DNA of 54,677 nucleotides from Bacillota bacterium (GTDB lineage: Bacteria > Bacillota > Clostridia > Christensenellales > Aristaeellaceae): assembly GCA_023459275.1 (NCBI GenBank), contig JAEWVC010000086.1:1-54677 (forward strand). Direction: 5' to 3'. The notes below the pieces were generated by a model. The model did no database searches, had not been told where the DNA came from, and saw only the letters and a program-made list of their open reading frames with translations. The translations under genes and the position numbers were made by a program. Below are positions 16,677 to 25,361 of this stretch, piece by piece; position 1 is the stretch's first letter; each line of letters begins with the position of its first letter.

Positions 16677-16997
16677 TCAGTTTTCGTCAGACCAGGTGGC
16701 AAGCGCATCCTCCACAGATTTCAATATCTCCTGCAGGGCTATTTTCTTTTTCCCGTGCAGTTCCCCCGGGCAGAGGCCGGGCTTGTATGCCAGGCTGCCG
16801 GAAAGCAGCGCATCCATGCTCACTTCCAGTACATTGCAAAGAGAGACAAGGGTTTCCAAACTGGCTTTCCGCGTGCCACGCTCAATATGGCCCAGAAAGG
16901 ATAGGGATATCCCTGCTTTTTCCGCCAGCTGTTCTTGCGTCCAGCCACGGAGTACGCGCTCCCTCCGGATGCGTGCGCCCAGCGAAGAGTAATCCAT
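16677..16997 (-). CDS. XRE-family transcriptional regulator
   Basis: This is a 106-residue protein. Residues 7-62 form a Cro/C1-type helix-turn-helix (WTQEQLAEKAGISLSFLGHI and downstream helices). A short C-terminal tail has two CPGEL/KKK segments and an acidic end. It resembles small SinR-like regulators. The start follows GAAGGGGG. The gene is transcribed away from the zinc-ribbon gene across an AT-rich spacer, so it may control itself or that neighbour. Confidence 0.8.
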   Translation of the reverse strand: MDYSSLGARIRRERVLRGWTQEQLAEKAGISLSFLGHIERGTRKASLETLVSLCNVLEVSMDALLSGSLAYKPGLCPGELHGKKKIALQEILKSVEDALATWSDEN

Positions 16998-17350
16998 ATC
17001 ATCGGAACCCCCTTCTATTAATAATCAATATCTTTTTTTAAGAATAACGAATTTCATCTTTTTTGAACATAAGCCAAAAGCATTAATATTTACTGACAGA
17101 AGTAAAATGGGAAATATCTCTTATTATTATACCGGATAAGCGGGCAGAGAGCAGAAAAAAGCGTTAAAAATAAGCATGGGGGCTGTACAAATACTGCCTT
17201 TCGTGATATAATCTTTACCGTTAGCCCAGCCAGGTATGCATCCGGGTCATTCCTCCTCGTTTCAGGCCCAAAACCGAATGCTTGGGATCCACGGGAGCGA
17301 CGGCAAGGCACATAGGTTTGGGTAATAATAAACGTTGGAGGGAACCCATC
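16998..17350. other. Intergenic region with AT-rich segment
   Basis: No gene is apparent. Positions about 17015-17150 are strikingly AT-rich compared with the GC-rich surroundings and contain A/T palindromes such as TTATTAATAA. The right part holds the zinc-ribbon promoter. The AT-rich segment could be a curved or regulator-bound control region for the divergent XRE gene. Confidence 0.4.
17184..17212 (+). promoter_or_regulatory. Promoter of the zinc-ribbon gene
   Basis: TGTACA (17184-17189), a 17-base spacer and a consensus TATAAT (17207-17212) precede the gene by about 140 bases. The -35 is imperfect. The long leader between the promoter and the start contains no structure that I recognise. 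Confidence 0.55.
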
Positions 17351-17641
17351 ATGTATCAGGACAAAACCTTAACTTGCCGCGACTGCGGCGCCGAATTCGT
17401 ATTCTCCGCTTCCGAACAGGCCTTCTTTGCCGAGAAGGGCTTTCAGAACGAGCCCAGCCGCTGCCATGCCTGCCGTGCCAACAGGCGCGCTTCTCAGGGC
17501 GGCGCCAGGGGCGAGCGTCAGATGTACGAAGTGATCTGCGATGGCTGCGGCCGCACCACCCAGGTGCCTTTCCAGCCCCGTGGAGACCGGCCCGTGTATT
17601 GCCGCGAGTGCTTCGACGCCCAGCGTCAGAGCCGCTACTAA
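17351..17641 (+). CDS. Zinc-ribbon domain protein
   Basis: This is a 96-residue protein with two zinc-ribbon units. The first is CRDCGAEFVF...CHAC (Cys pairs at residues 9/12 and 35/38); the second is CDGCGRTTQVPF...CREC (Cys pairs near 61/64 and 80/83). A Gly/Arg-rich linker joins them. Proteins of this layout are abundant, single-copy and highly expressed in Clostridia and Chloroflexi; their function is not established, though nucleic-acid binding is usually supposed. The start is chosen for GGAGG nine bases upstream; the frame is open further back without a ribosome site. Confidence 0.8.
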   Translation: MYQDKTLTCRDCGAEFVFSASEQAFFAEKGFQNEPSRCHACRANRRASQGGARGERQMYEVICDGCGRTTQVPFQPRGDRPVYCRECFDAQRQSRY

Positions 17642-17685
17642 GAAATGAACACGCTGCCTGAAAACGGCGGCGTCAGAAGACCTGA

Positions 17686-17722
17686 AAAACCCCCTGCTGC
17701 GCACCGCGCAGCAGGGGGTTTT
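17686..17722 (+). terminator. Terminator between zinc-ribbon gene and pheT
   Basis: AAAACCCCCTGCTGCGC (17686-17702) pairs perfectly with GCGCAGCAGGGGGTTTT (17706-17722) across a three-base loop. It can act in both directions. Confidence 0.88.
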
Positions 17723-17840
17723 GTGATATGGAGCGGGAACGCTGCGGGATGGCCCGCCGCGGCGGCACAATGCACTTTGAAGCCTTTATCGGCAAGGCTG
17801 CGCATTGTGCTGCCGCAGCATCATGGATGTTTCAATGGCA

Positions 17841-20234
17841 TCAGGCCCGGATCACGGCGTCAAACTCCTTTGCACATGCCTTAAGCACCTTGTCCATGGC
17901 CGAGGCGATCTCGTTTTCTGTCAGGGTATGGTCATTGGAACGGAAGGAAAGGGAAAAGGCCACGGACTTTTTGTTTTCACCCAATTGCGCGCCGCGGTAG
18001 ACATCAAACATGCGGCACTCTTCCATAAGCACGCCCGCGGCTTTTTCCATGGCTTCCATCACTGGGCCTACGGGCTGGCTTCCCGCCATGACCAGCGCCA
18101 GGTCGCGGCTTACGGCGGGATACCTGGGCAGGGGCTTCACCTCGCCTGCGGGCTGGGCCAGCGCCTTCAGGTGTGCCAGGTCCACCTCCGCCAGCAGCGC
18201 GCGTCCGGGCATGTCGAAGGCTTCCCGGACATCGGGATGCACCTCTCCCAGCACCGCCAGAATCTGCCCTTCCGCCACAAGCCTGGCGCAGCGGCCGGGG
18301 TGGTGGTAGTTTTCCCCGCCGGGCACCACCTGGGCCTTGATGTTATGCCCCGCCAATACCGCCTGCACCATGCCGCGCAGGGTGTAGAAATCCGCGCCGC
18401 CGCCGTACATGCCAAGGACCAGGGTGGGCACTTCCGAAGGCAGGTTTTCCGCGGTGGGCCGGTGCGGGTCAAATACCGCGGCAATCTCATACAGCCAAGC
18501 CTTTTCGTTTCCCCTGTTCATGTTGAGGGCCAGGGTTTGCAGCATCCCCGGCGCCAGCGTGGGCCGCATGACCCGGGTATCCTCCCCCAGGGGGTTCAAA
18601 AGCGTAAGGGGGGCAAGGCGCGGGTCATTTTCCGCAAGATTCAGCTTTTCCAGGGCCTTGGTCCCGATGAACGAAAAATTCATCACCTCGAAGAAGCCAA
18701 AGCCGTTGAGCTTTGTGCCTAAGGCATCGCGGAAGCGCATGGCCTCGCTGCGGCCGCCGGGGGTCGTCTCCCCCCGGAGCCTGGTGGCGGGGATGGCCCC
18801 ATAGCCAAAGATGCGCAGCACCTCCTCGGAAAGGTCGGCCTCCCCCTCCACGTCCTGGCGGAAGTCGGGCACGGTGACCTCGATGTCGTCCCCGCTCACC
18901 GTTACGCCAAAGTGCAGCCTTTTCAGAATGTCCACCATAGTCTCTTTGGGAATATCCACGCCCGTCCTTGCGGCAACCCGTCGCAGGGAGGCGTGCACCG
19001 TCTGTGGGGCCTGGGGGGCCGGATAGATGTCGATAATCCCGGGCACCACGTCCCCTGCATCCAGTTCGTTTATCATCTGGCAGGCCCGCTGCATGGCCTT
19101 GAGCGCCGTCATGGGGCTGACGCCCTTTTCAAACCGGCCGCTGGCCTCCGTGCGCATGCCCAGGCTCCTGGCCGCCAGGCGGGTGCCCGCGCGCTGGAAG
19201 GCGGCGCACTCGAACATCAGCGTTTTCGTTTCCCCGGTGATCTCGCTCTCCTCGCCACCCATGATCCCGGCCACGCCCGTGGGGCCTTCCCCGTCGCAGA
19301 TGAGCAGCTCGATGCCGCTAAGCTCCCGCACCTTGCCGTCCAGAGTCCTGAGTGTCTCCCCGACCCTGGCTTTGCGGACGATGATCTCCCCGCCACGGAC
19401 CTTGTTAAGGTCAAAGGCGTGCATGGGATGGCCCGTTTCCAGCATCACAAAGTTGGTGATATCCACCACGTTGTTGATGGAGCGCATCCCCGCCCCGCTC
19501 AGGTACCTGCGCAGCCACAGGGGTGAGGGCTTCACCCGGACGTTCTTCACCACTCTTGCCACATATCTTGGGCAAAAATCGGAATCTTCCACCCTTATCT
19601 TAACATATTCGTTTACATTCCCGTCCGATTCCTCCACTTTGATGGCTGGCTCGCGGAATTCCGTGCCCAGTGCCACGGCGGTTTCCCGGGCGATGCCCAA
19701 GGCGCACAGGCAGTCGGGGCGGTTGGCCAGGATCTCGAAATCCACCACCGTATCGTCAAGGCCGAAAATGGGCTTCACATCCGCGCCGAGAGGATATTCC
19801 TCCCCAAAAATCAGCAGCCCGGCATCCCCCACGGAGGGGTACAGCTCCTGGGGGATGTTCAGCTCCGTGGCGGAGCAGAGCATGCCTTCGCTGACCACGC
19901 CCCGCAGCTTGCCCTTTTTGATTTTGGTCCCGCCGGGGAGCCGCGCCCCGTCCAGGGCCACGGGCACCAGGATGCCTGGGGCCACATTGGGCGCGCCGCA
20001 CACGATCTGCAAGGGAGTGTCCTGCCCCGCGTCCACCCTGCACACGTGCAGATGGTCGCTGCCCTCCACCTTATCCACGGTGAGCACCCGGCCCACCACG
20101 ACCTTTTCGATTTCCTCGCCCAGGTATTCCAGCCCCTCTACCGCCGTACCGGTCCAGATCATCCTGTCCTGGTACACTTTGGCGTCCACAGGAATGGCCG
20201 CATATTCCCCGATCCACTTCATGGGAAGCTTCAT
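17841..20234 (-). CDS. pheT: Phenylalanine--tRNA ligase beta subunit
   Basis: This 797-residue protein is the normal length of bacterial PheT. It contains the N-terminal EMAP/tRNA-binding domain (residues about 40-150, with the GSDHLHVCRVD segment), the B3/B4 editing domain in the middle, the B5 domain, and a C-terminal ferredoxin-fold anticodon-binding domain (from about RYPAVSRDLALVM onwards). It forms the alpha2-beta2 enzyme with PheS. It starts 13 bases after the pheS stop and shares the pheS T-box transcript. Confidence 0.97.
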   Translation of the reverse strand: MKLPMKWIGEYAAIPVDAKVYQDRMIWTGTAVEGLEYLGEEIEKVVVGRVLTVDKVEGSDHLHVCRVDAGQDTPLQIVCGAPNVAPGILVPVALDGARLPGGTKIKKGKLRGVVSEGMLCSATELNIPQELYPSVGDAGLLIFGEEYPLGADVKPIFGLDDTVVDFEILANRPDCLCALGIARETAVALGTEFREPAIKVEESDGNVNEYVKIRVEDSDFCPRYVARVVKNVRVKPSPLWLRRYLSGAGMRSINNVVDITNFVMLETGHPMHAFDLNKVRGGEIIVRKARVGETLRTLDGKVRELSGIELLICDGEGPTGVAGIMGGEESEITGETKTLMFECAAFQRAGTRLAARSLGMRTEASGRFEKGVSPMTALKAMQRACQMINELDAGDVVPGIIDIYPAPQAPQTVHASLRRVAARTGVDIPKETMVDILKRLHFGVTVSGDDIEVTVPDFRQDVEGEADLSEEVLRIFGYGAIPATRLRGETTPGGRSEAMRFRDALGTKLNGFGFFEVMNFSFIGTKALEKLNLAENDPRLAPLTLLNPLGEDTRVMRPTLAPGMLQTLALNMNRGNEKAWLYEIAAVFDPHRPTAENLPSEVPTLVLGMYGGGADFYTLRGMVQAVLAGHNIKAQVVPGGENYHHPGRCARLVAEGQILAVLGEVHPDVREAFDMPGRALLAEVDLAHLKALAQPAGEVKPLPRYPAVSRDLALVMAGSQPVGPVMEAMEKAAGVLMEECRMFDVYRGAQLGENKKSVAFSLSFRSNDHTLTENEIASAMDKVLKACAKEFDAVIRA

Positions 20235-20247
20235 ATCATTTTCCTCC

Positions 20248-21279
20248 TTATAGGCTGAACTGCTTCAGGAAACGCATGTCGCCCTCAAAAAGCAGCCGCA
20301 TGTCCCGGATGCCGTAGCGCAGGATAGCCAGCCGGTCCAGGCCGATGCCAAAAGCAAAGCCGGAATAAACGCTGCTGTCGATGCCGCACATATCCAACAC
20401 CCTGGGGTTCACCATGCCGCTGCCCAGCACCTCAATCCAGCCGGTGCCCTTGCACACGCGGCAGCCCTTGCCATGGCAGGCCATGCAAGTGAGGTCCACC
20501 TCGGCGCTGGGTTCCGTGAAAGGGAAGTAGGAGGGACGGAAGCGGATTTGAACCTCCGGTCCGTACAGCCGTTTGGCAAAGGCCTCCAGCGTGCCCCGGA
20601 GGTCGGCCATGGTCACGTCCCTGTCCACCACCAGCCCTTCCAGCTGATGGAACACCGGAGAATGGGTGGCGTCCACTTCGTCGGCCCGGTAGACGCGGCC
20701 CGGACAGATGACCCGGATGGGCGGCTTGCGGGTGAGCATGGTGCGGGCCTGGGCCGGAGAGGTATGGGTGCGCAGCACCGTGTTTTCGTCGATATAAAAG
20801 GTGTCCTGGGCGTCCCGGGCGGGGTGGTTCTTGGGCATGTTGAGCAGCTCAAAGTTGTAGTGGTCCAGCTCCACCTCCGGGCCCTCCACCACCTCAAAGC
20901 CCATGCCGGCAAAGCACTCCACCATATCCCGAAGCACCAGCGTCACCGGATGCGGCGCGCCGGTCTCCGGCATCTCCCTGGGCTCCGTCACGTCGATGGC
21001 TTCGCGCTTGATCGCTTCCCGGCGTTCCAGCCCGTTCAGGGCCGCCTGTTTTTCCGTAAGCAGCGTTTCAAACTCCTGCCGGGCACTGTTGATAAGTTGG
21101 CCGGCCATCGGACGCTCCTCCGGCCCAAGCTGGCCCAATGTCCGCAAAAGCGCCGTGAGCTCGCCCTTTTTGCCCAGCATGGCCACCTTGAGCGCTTCCA
21201 GCGCCTGGGTGGAAGCGACGCTTTCCAATTCCGCCGCAAGCCGCTCCCGCAATTCTTCGATGTTTTTTTGAATATCCAT
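20248..21279 (-). CDS. pheS: Phenylalanine--tRNA ligase alpha subunit
   Basis: This is a 343-residue catalytic subunit of PheRS. The N-terminal coiled coil (about residues 1-85) is followed by the class II catalytic core, with the motif 2 region (RVYRADEVDATHSPVFHQLEG) and a GSGMVNPRVL segment near motif 3. A CMACHGKGCRVC cysteine cluster is notable in the insertion near residue 270; cysteines there are common in Firmicute PheS. The start at 21279 follows GGGGAAGG; ten further codons upstream lack a ribosome site. Confidence 0.97.
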   Translation of the reverse strand: MDIQKNIEELRERLAAELESVASTQALEALKVAMLGKKGELTALLRTLGQLGPEERPMAGQLINSARQEFETLLTEKQAALNGLERREAIKREAIDVTEPREMPETGAPHPVTLVLRDMVECFAGMGFEVVEGPEVELDHYNFELLNMPKNHPARDAQDTFYIDENTVLRTHTSPAQARTMLTRKPPIRVICPGRVYRADEVDATHSPVFHQLEGLVVDRDVTMADLRGTLEAFAKRLYGPEVQIRFRPSYFPFTEPSAEVDLTCMACHGKGCRVCKGTGWIEVLGSGMVNPRVLDMCGIDSSVYSGFAFGIGLDRLAILRYGIRDMRLLFEGDMRFLKQFSL

Positions 21280-21311
21280 GGTACCTTCCCCTTTCCCAAA
21301 TGCGGGCAATC

Positions 21312-21600
21312 AAAAAGCCCCCGCCCATGTCTTTCATGGGACGAAGGCATACTGCCGCGTGTTACCACCCAACTTCCGCACAGGAATTTACTTCCGATGC
21401 GCTCGCCGCTTCATAACGGGGGCGTACCCGTCCCTGCCTACCGCCTCTGCGCCCGGCCGTTTGAGAACGGGCCGGCTCTTGGAAGGTTTAAGCGGGGAAG
21501 CTCGGGAGTGAATTTCCTGCAGGCGCCGCGGACGGCTTTCAGCCGGTGACCGTCCTCTCTTTGGCATTGCCCTTGCGCAGGCGTTGTTCTCCGTCATCGC
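21312..21600 (-). ncRNA. T-box leader, phenylalanine-responsive
   Basis: On the minus strand the conserved T-box sequence GGGTGGTAACACGCGG (21370-21355) is followed by a terminator hairpin, CGTCCCATG/CATGGGCG, and a T run (21345-21312). Upstream, the specifier region reads GGAAATTCACTCC, in which TTC (Phe) is followed by A as expected. The transcript starts just before AAAGGCGATGACGG, a typical T-box opening. Uncharged tRNA-Phe would permit read-through into pheST. Confidence 0.88.
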
Positions 21601-21614
21601 CTTTGTTGGCATGC

Positions 21615-21643
21615 ATTATACCATAGCTTGAAGCCCATGGCAA
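21615..21643 (-). promoter_or_regulatory. Sigma-70 promoter of pheST
   Basis: Read on the minus strand, TTGCCA (21643-21638), a 17-base spacer and TATAAT (21620-21615) sit directly before the T-box leader. Confidence 0.75.
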
Positions 21644-21851
21644 GGATGAATTCCGCGGTATTCATAGGCCGGGCTTCCTTTTTTTCATACAGCCCTTCCT
21701 TCATCCGCCTTCCCACCCCGGGCGGCGCGGCCTGCGCGCCCGGGAATTTTTTCCGCCGCGGCAAACTTTTCCCCCTCTTCCCGCCGTCTATAGTATGAGG
21801 GCAGGCGAAAACTGGTATCACCGCGCCTGCCTTTGGGAAAGGATGTTACAA
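21644..21851. other. Spacer between pheST promoter and first VanW gene
   Basis: About 200 bases with no convincing gene. A TATAGT at 21789-21794 could be the -10 of the VanW gene, but no good -35 is present. Confidence 0.3.
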
Positions 21852-22841
21852 ATGAAGCGGCTGCCGTCAATCCTGTTTTGCCTGCTTTTTCTGTTCGCTC
21901 TCGTTCGGGGGGAAGCGGCCCCCGTGCCAGTGTCCGGCACGCCCCTGTACGAGGCATACGCCAGCATCAAGTTTCATGTCCGAGCGATGCCTGAGGACAG
22001 CGGCCGCAGGCTGAAGGAGGTGGAGCGGGGCCAACAGGTATCCGTCTACAGCTATGGCGGCGACTGGTGCTGCATTTCCTATGGCGGCGTCACGGGATAC
22101 GGCAAAACAAAATGGCTGTACCGCTTCCGTTCCCTGGACCCGTACCAGGCCGCCGTCCCCGGCGCCACGGTTATGGGGGGCATAGGCCGGGTAACGGCGC
22201 CCATTCATATCGCGGTCAAAGGCTACGGCGGGAACGCACTGCTTCCGGATGACCTGCTGGCCGTTTCCATCAAAGCGGATGCCACAGCGGTGGTACCCAT
22301 GATGCGCAGCAGCACCTCGCTGCCACAGGGCGGCCTTGCCTATGTGCCCTTTGTGCCGTGGGATCAGGCGGAACCCGGGGATGTGATTGGCGGATTTACC
22401 ACCTTTTATAACGAATCCACCGGCGGCAGAAAGCTGGCGGCAAACCGCCGCTACAACATAGATCTGGCCTGTCAAAGGATATCGGGCACAGTAACCGCCC
22501 CCGGCGCACTTTTTTCCTACAATGCGCTGTGCGGCCCCAGCACCAAGGCCAACGGCTACAAACTGGCGCCGAACATCAGCCGGGACGGGGTGGGGTATGG
22601 CGGGGGTATCTGCCAGCTGTGCACCACCATCTATAACGCGGCGCTTGCGCTTCCGCTGCAAATCATGGAATGGAGCCTCCACCGGGACGCGGGCGTGGCC
22701 TATATCCCCAAGGGGTTCGACGCAGCCGTAGGCTCCTACAGCGATTTTACCTTCGAAAACACGCTGCCCTACCCCATCAAAATGACCGCGCTGCCGCAAA
22801 ACGGGGTGCTGACGGTGATCATCGCCCGCGATCCGGGATAA
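21852..22841 (+). CDS. VanW-family secreted protein with SH3-like domain (copy 1)
   Basis: This is a 329-residue exported protein. It has a signal peptide (residues 1-20), then an SH3b-like segment (about 28-90, ending YGKTKWLYRF), then a VanW domain. The VanW hallmarks include PGDVIGGFTTFY, a FSYNALCGPSTKANGYKLAP block, the GYGGGICQLCTTIYNAAL motif and a DFTFENTLPYPI ending. VanW was first named from vancomycin-resistance operons; its biochemical role is unknown, and a cell-envelope role is usual. The start follows GGGAAAGG by nine bases. A second copy of identical length lies 242 bases downstream. No vanHAX genes are present, so resistance is not implied. Confidence 0.87.
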   Translation: MKRLPSILFCLLFLFALVRGEAAPVPVSGTPLYEAYASIKFHVRAMPEDSGRRLKEVERGQQVSVYSYGGDWCCISYGGVTGYGKTKWLYRFRSLDPYQAAVPGATVMGGIGRVTAPIHIAVKGYGGNALLPDDLLAVSIKADATAVVPMMRSSTSLPQGGLAYVPFVPWDQAEPGDVIGGFTTFYNESTGGRKLAANRRYNIDLACQRISGTVTAPGALFSYNALCGPSTKANGYKLAPNISRDGVGYGGGICQLCTTIYNAALALPLQIMEWSLHRDAGVAYIPKGFDAAVGSYSDFTFENTLPYPIKMTALPQNGVLTVIIARDPG

Positions 22842-23083
22842 GGATACCCGCAAAGAACCGTCTCCCTTCCCCGACATCGCCTTTGTTGGGTTGCGCTATG
22901 TTATAGCTTTTATTGTTCCGCCATTGAAAGATTGCGCCAAAGCGGCGAGAGATTTTTACGCAGCGCAAAGGGCCGAGCCAAAATGTGAAATATAAGTTGT
23001 AATTTCTTCTCTCTTTTTATATAAATTGGGCATATAATAGAGAACATATAAACCTCATCGGTGGATAGGGATAAAGGATGCGC
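22842..23083. repeat. Spacer between VanW copies with pheS-leader remnant
   Basis: The 15-base run CATCGCCTTTGTTGG at 22876-22890 also occurs at 21597-21611, which is the start of the pheS T-box transcript region. Further weaker matches follow (CATAGCTT versus TATAGCTT). This looks like a piece of the pheS leader/promoter duplicated together with the VanW gene. A consensus TATAAT (23033-23038) about 50 bases before copy 2 is its likely -10. Confidence 0.5.
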
Positions 23084-24073
23084 ATGATGAAAAAGGCACT
23101 GGGGGCTATTTTATTTCTTGCAATTCTGATGCTGTTTGCCTGCACTGCCCTTGGCGAGGGCAGCCCGGGGCAGGCACCGCTGTACACCGCCCGCTCCGAC
23201 ACGCGCTTTCTGATCAGGCAGTCCCCTGACGAAAAAAGCCGCAAAATCAAGACCGTGCCGGATTTCAGGACGGTGTACGTATATGAATACGGCCCCGAGT
23301 GGTGCCGCATTTCCTATGAAAACACCATTGGCTATTGCAAAACGAAATGGATCCACCGGTTTTTATCCCTGGACCCGTTCCTTGCGCCGGTGCCCGGCGC
23401 CCATCTCCAGGCGGGCATTGCTAAGGTGACGGATCCCGTGTTTGTGCGGACAAAAAAATATGCCGGCAATACCCTCGCTTCAGGAAACCTGCTGTCTGTA
23501 ACCATCTGGGAGGAAGGGCGGGCCGTGATCCCCTTGATGCGGGAAACGGCGGATATCCCCGCCGGCCATCTTACGTTTACCCCCTTTGTGCCCTGGGCCA
23601 ACGCTCAGCCCGGCGATGTGATCGGCGGCTTCACCACCTACTTCCATGTCAAGGCCGGCGATACCTTGGGGAAAAACAGGCAATTCAACATTGAATTCGT
23701 CTGCGAAAAGGTAAGCGGCGCAGTGGTGCCCCCTGATGGGATATTCTCCTTCAACGCTCTTTCCGGAAGGACCATCAGGGCAAACGGATACAAGCTGGCC
23801 AGAAACATCTCGCTTGACGGCACAGGGTACGGCGGCGGCGTGTGCCAGGTAGCCACCACTATTTTTAACGCCGGGCTGGGCCTTCCCTTGAAAATTGAGG
23901 AATGGTCCGTCCATCAGGACAGCGGCGTAGCCTATGTGCCCAGGGATTTTGACGCGGCTGTAAGCGATTACAGCGACTTTACCTTCCGCAATCTGCTCCC
24001 CTACCCCATCAAAATTACCACGCTGCCGCAAAACGGTGTGCTCACGGTGATCATCGCCCGCGATTTGGGATAA
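23084..24073 (+). CDS. VanW-family secreted protein with SH3-like domain (copy 2)
   Basis: This is a 329-residue paralogue with the same architecture as the upstream copy: a signal peptide, an SH3b-like segment ending YCKTKWIHRF, and a VanW domain with PGDVIGGFTTYF, FSFNALSGRTIRANGYKLAR and GYGGGVCQVATTIFNAGL. The C-terminal block ending ITTLPQNGVLTVIIARD is nearly identical to copy 1. Sequence similarity continues past the stop codon (GGGATAAGGATACC in both), showing a recent tandem duplication. The start at 23084 is favoured because AAAGG lies seven bases upstream. Confidence 0.87.
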   Translation: MMKKALGAILFLAILMLFACTALGEGSPGQAPLYTARSDTRFLIRQSPDEKSRKIKTVPDFRTVYVYEYGPEWCRISYENTIGYCKTKWIHRFLSLDPFLAPVPGAHLQAGIAKVTDPVFVRTKKYAGNTLASGNLLSVTIWEEGRAVIPLMRETADIPAGHLTFTPFVPWANAQPGDVIGGFTTYFHVKAGDTLGKNRQFNIEFVCEKVSGAVVPPDGIFSFNALSGRTIRANGYKLARNISLDGTGYGGGVCQVATTIFNAGLGLPLKIEEWSVHQDSGVAYVPRDFDAAVSDYSDFTFRNLLPYPIKITTLPQNGVLTVIIARDLG

Positions 24074-24141
24074 GGATACCTGCAAAGAGCTGTTCGCAAT
24101 ACCTGATACACACTGAAATTTCGCCTTGTTGAAGGCATATA

Positions 24142-24186
24142 AAAAAACCGGCGCCGCTGTGCACTGTCAGCGCCGCCGGTTTTTTC
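24142..24186 (+). terminator. Terminator after VanW copy 2
   Basis: AAAAAACCGGCG-CCGCTG pairs with CAGCGCCGCCGGTTTTTT, with a single mismatch. It is bidirectional and separates the VanW gene from the convergent secreted-protein gene. Confidence 0.8.
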
Positions 24187-24199
24187 CGTCTTGGCCGTA

Positions 24200-24829
24200 T
24201 CAGGCTGTTTGGGTTTCCCCTGTACTCAGGATATACACGGAAAGCAGCGCCTGGGTGCTGGTTTGATAGGTCAATAGAACATAGCTGCCCACCGCAAGAT
24301 CGCTGAGCGCCGCTGTTTCTCCCCAGCCTCCAACCCCCATGCCGCCCTGGCCGCGCTCTCCGTTTGCCGGCAGCGTCCCCTGGGTCCGGCCTCCGGGTTG
24401 ATTCCCGTTTTGCTGCCCGCCAGCCTGTGCGGTCGCGCCGGAGGAAGCGTCCGGATGCTGCCCATCCATCCCCGGCCCGCCCTGCCGGGTCAGGGTGACG
24501 GCGTCCGTAATCTGCACGGTTACGGATTCGCCCGTGGGGGTAAAGCCCTCCAGCAGGCTGCCCATGGCACCGCCCTGCGGCGCACCGTTTTCGCTGCCGC
24601 CTTGCCCATTGCTGCTGTCTTGGGCAGGTATCTCCGGCATGGTGACCGTACCGATAGCAATGGTTACGTTCGTCCCGTTAATGGCGGTCACCTGTCCGTA
24701 AAACACGGAGCGGCCGGTTTGCTCGGCCGCGGTGCCGGCCAGCGCGGCAGACAGTACCGGAACCGTAAACAAAAAGCAAACTGCCAGAAGAAGCGCGCCC
24801 CGCGAACGGGTCTTATGTACATTTTTCAT
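24200..24829 (-). CDS. Secreted low-complexity protein, unknown function
   Basis: This is a 209-residue protein with a signal peptide (about residues 10-32). It then has a short beta-strand block (YGQVTAINGTNVTIAIGTVT) resembling DUF5666-type OB-like repeats, and a long Gly/Gln/Asn-rich low-complexity stretch (about 75-165). The C-terminal segment (LAVGSYVLLTYQTSTQALL) also resembles the same beta fold. It is probably extracellular or wall-associated. The start has GGAGGTGG upstream. The palindromic run AGAAAAAGATCACTTTTCT just upstream could be an operator. I do not recognise the function. Confidence 0.6.
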   Translation of the reverse strand: MKNVHKTRSRGALLLAVCFLFTVPVLSAALAGTAAEQTGRSVFYGQVTAINGTNVTIAIGTVTMPEIPAQDSSNGQGGSENGAPQGGAMGSLLEGFTPTGESVTVQITDAVTLTRQGGPGMDGQHPDASSGATAQAGGQQNGNQPGGRTQGTLPANGERGQGGMGVGGWGETAALSDLAVGSYVLLTYQTSTQALLSVYILSTGETQTA

Positions 24830-24926
24830 GTGCTTCCACCTCCACAGAAAAGTGATCTTTTTCTGAAAACATCTTACTTTTTCAATGTGAAGGCAGTTTG
24901 TATATTCTGTGAATAGTGCTGGCGTG

Positions 24927-25361
24927 CTAGGCCCGCCTGTCTCCCAGGCTGTTTACCGCAAGGCCGGCCAGCACCAGCAGCCCGCCCAAAACCGTACCGG
25001 GGGAAAATTTGTGAGTGGCAAAATAGTCCAGCAGCAGGCCTGAAAAAAGCTGCCCCAGGAAAATCAGGAGCGTCAATTGCGTGGCGGGCAGCCGGTGGGT
25101 GATCCTGTTGAGGGTATACACGCTTAATAGCCCCAGCGCGCCGCCCAGGTAGGCGGCGAGGGAAAGGTTTTCCGCGGGAAAGGCCGCGCGGGCCGCCGCG
25201 CCCGTCACGAAAAAGACTGCCAGCGATCCCAAAAGCCCCGTGATGTAGTTCATCAGCGAACTGTACGGCGCGCCGCAGGTTTGCGCCAGTTTTGCGTTGC
25301 ACATCCTGGCCAGGACAATGGTCACGCCGCTGAGCAGCACGCCGGTAACCGCTATCACCAT
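24927..25361 (-). CDS. DMT-family membrane protein (YdcZ type), subunit 2
   Basis: This is a 144-residue protein with about five hydrophobic helices, matching the YdcZ/DUF606 branch of the drug/metabolite transporter superfamily. ATG 25361 overlaps the stop of the upstream paralogue by seven bases, which fixes the start; the frame is open further upstream only because of that overlap. Five-helix proteins of this family usually work as pairs of opposite topology. The substrate is unknown. Confidence 0.78.
   Translation of the reverse strand: MVIAVTGVLLSGVTIVLARMCNAKLAQTCGAPYSSLMNYITGLLGSLAVFFVTGAAARAAFPAENLSLAAYLGGALGLLSVYTLNRITHRLPATQLTLLIFLGQLFSGLLLDYFATHKFSPGTVLGGLLVLAGLAVNSLGDRRA

Noticed and set aside
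21852..24073. A vancomycin-resistance cluster
   Set aside because: VanW proteins alone do not confer resistance; no vanH, ligase, vanX or vanRS genes are present.
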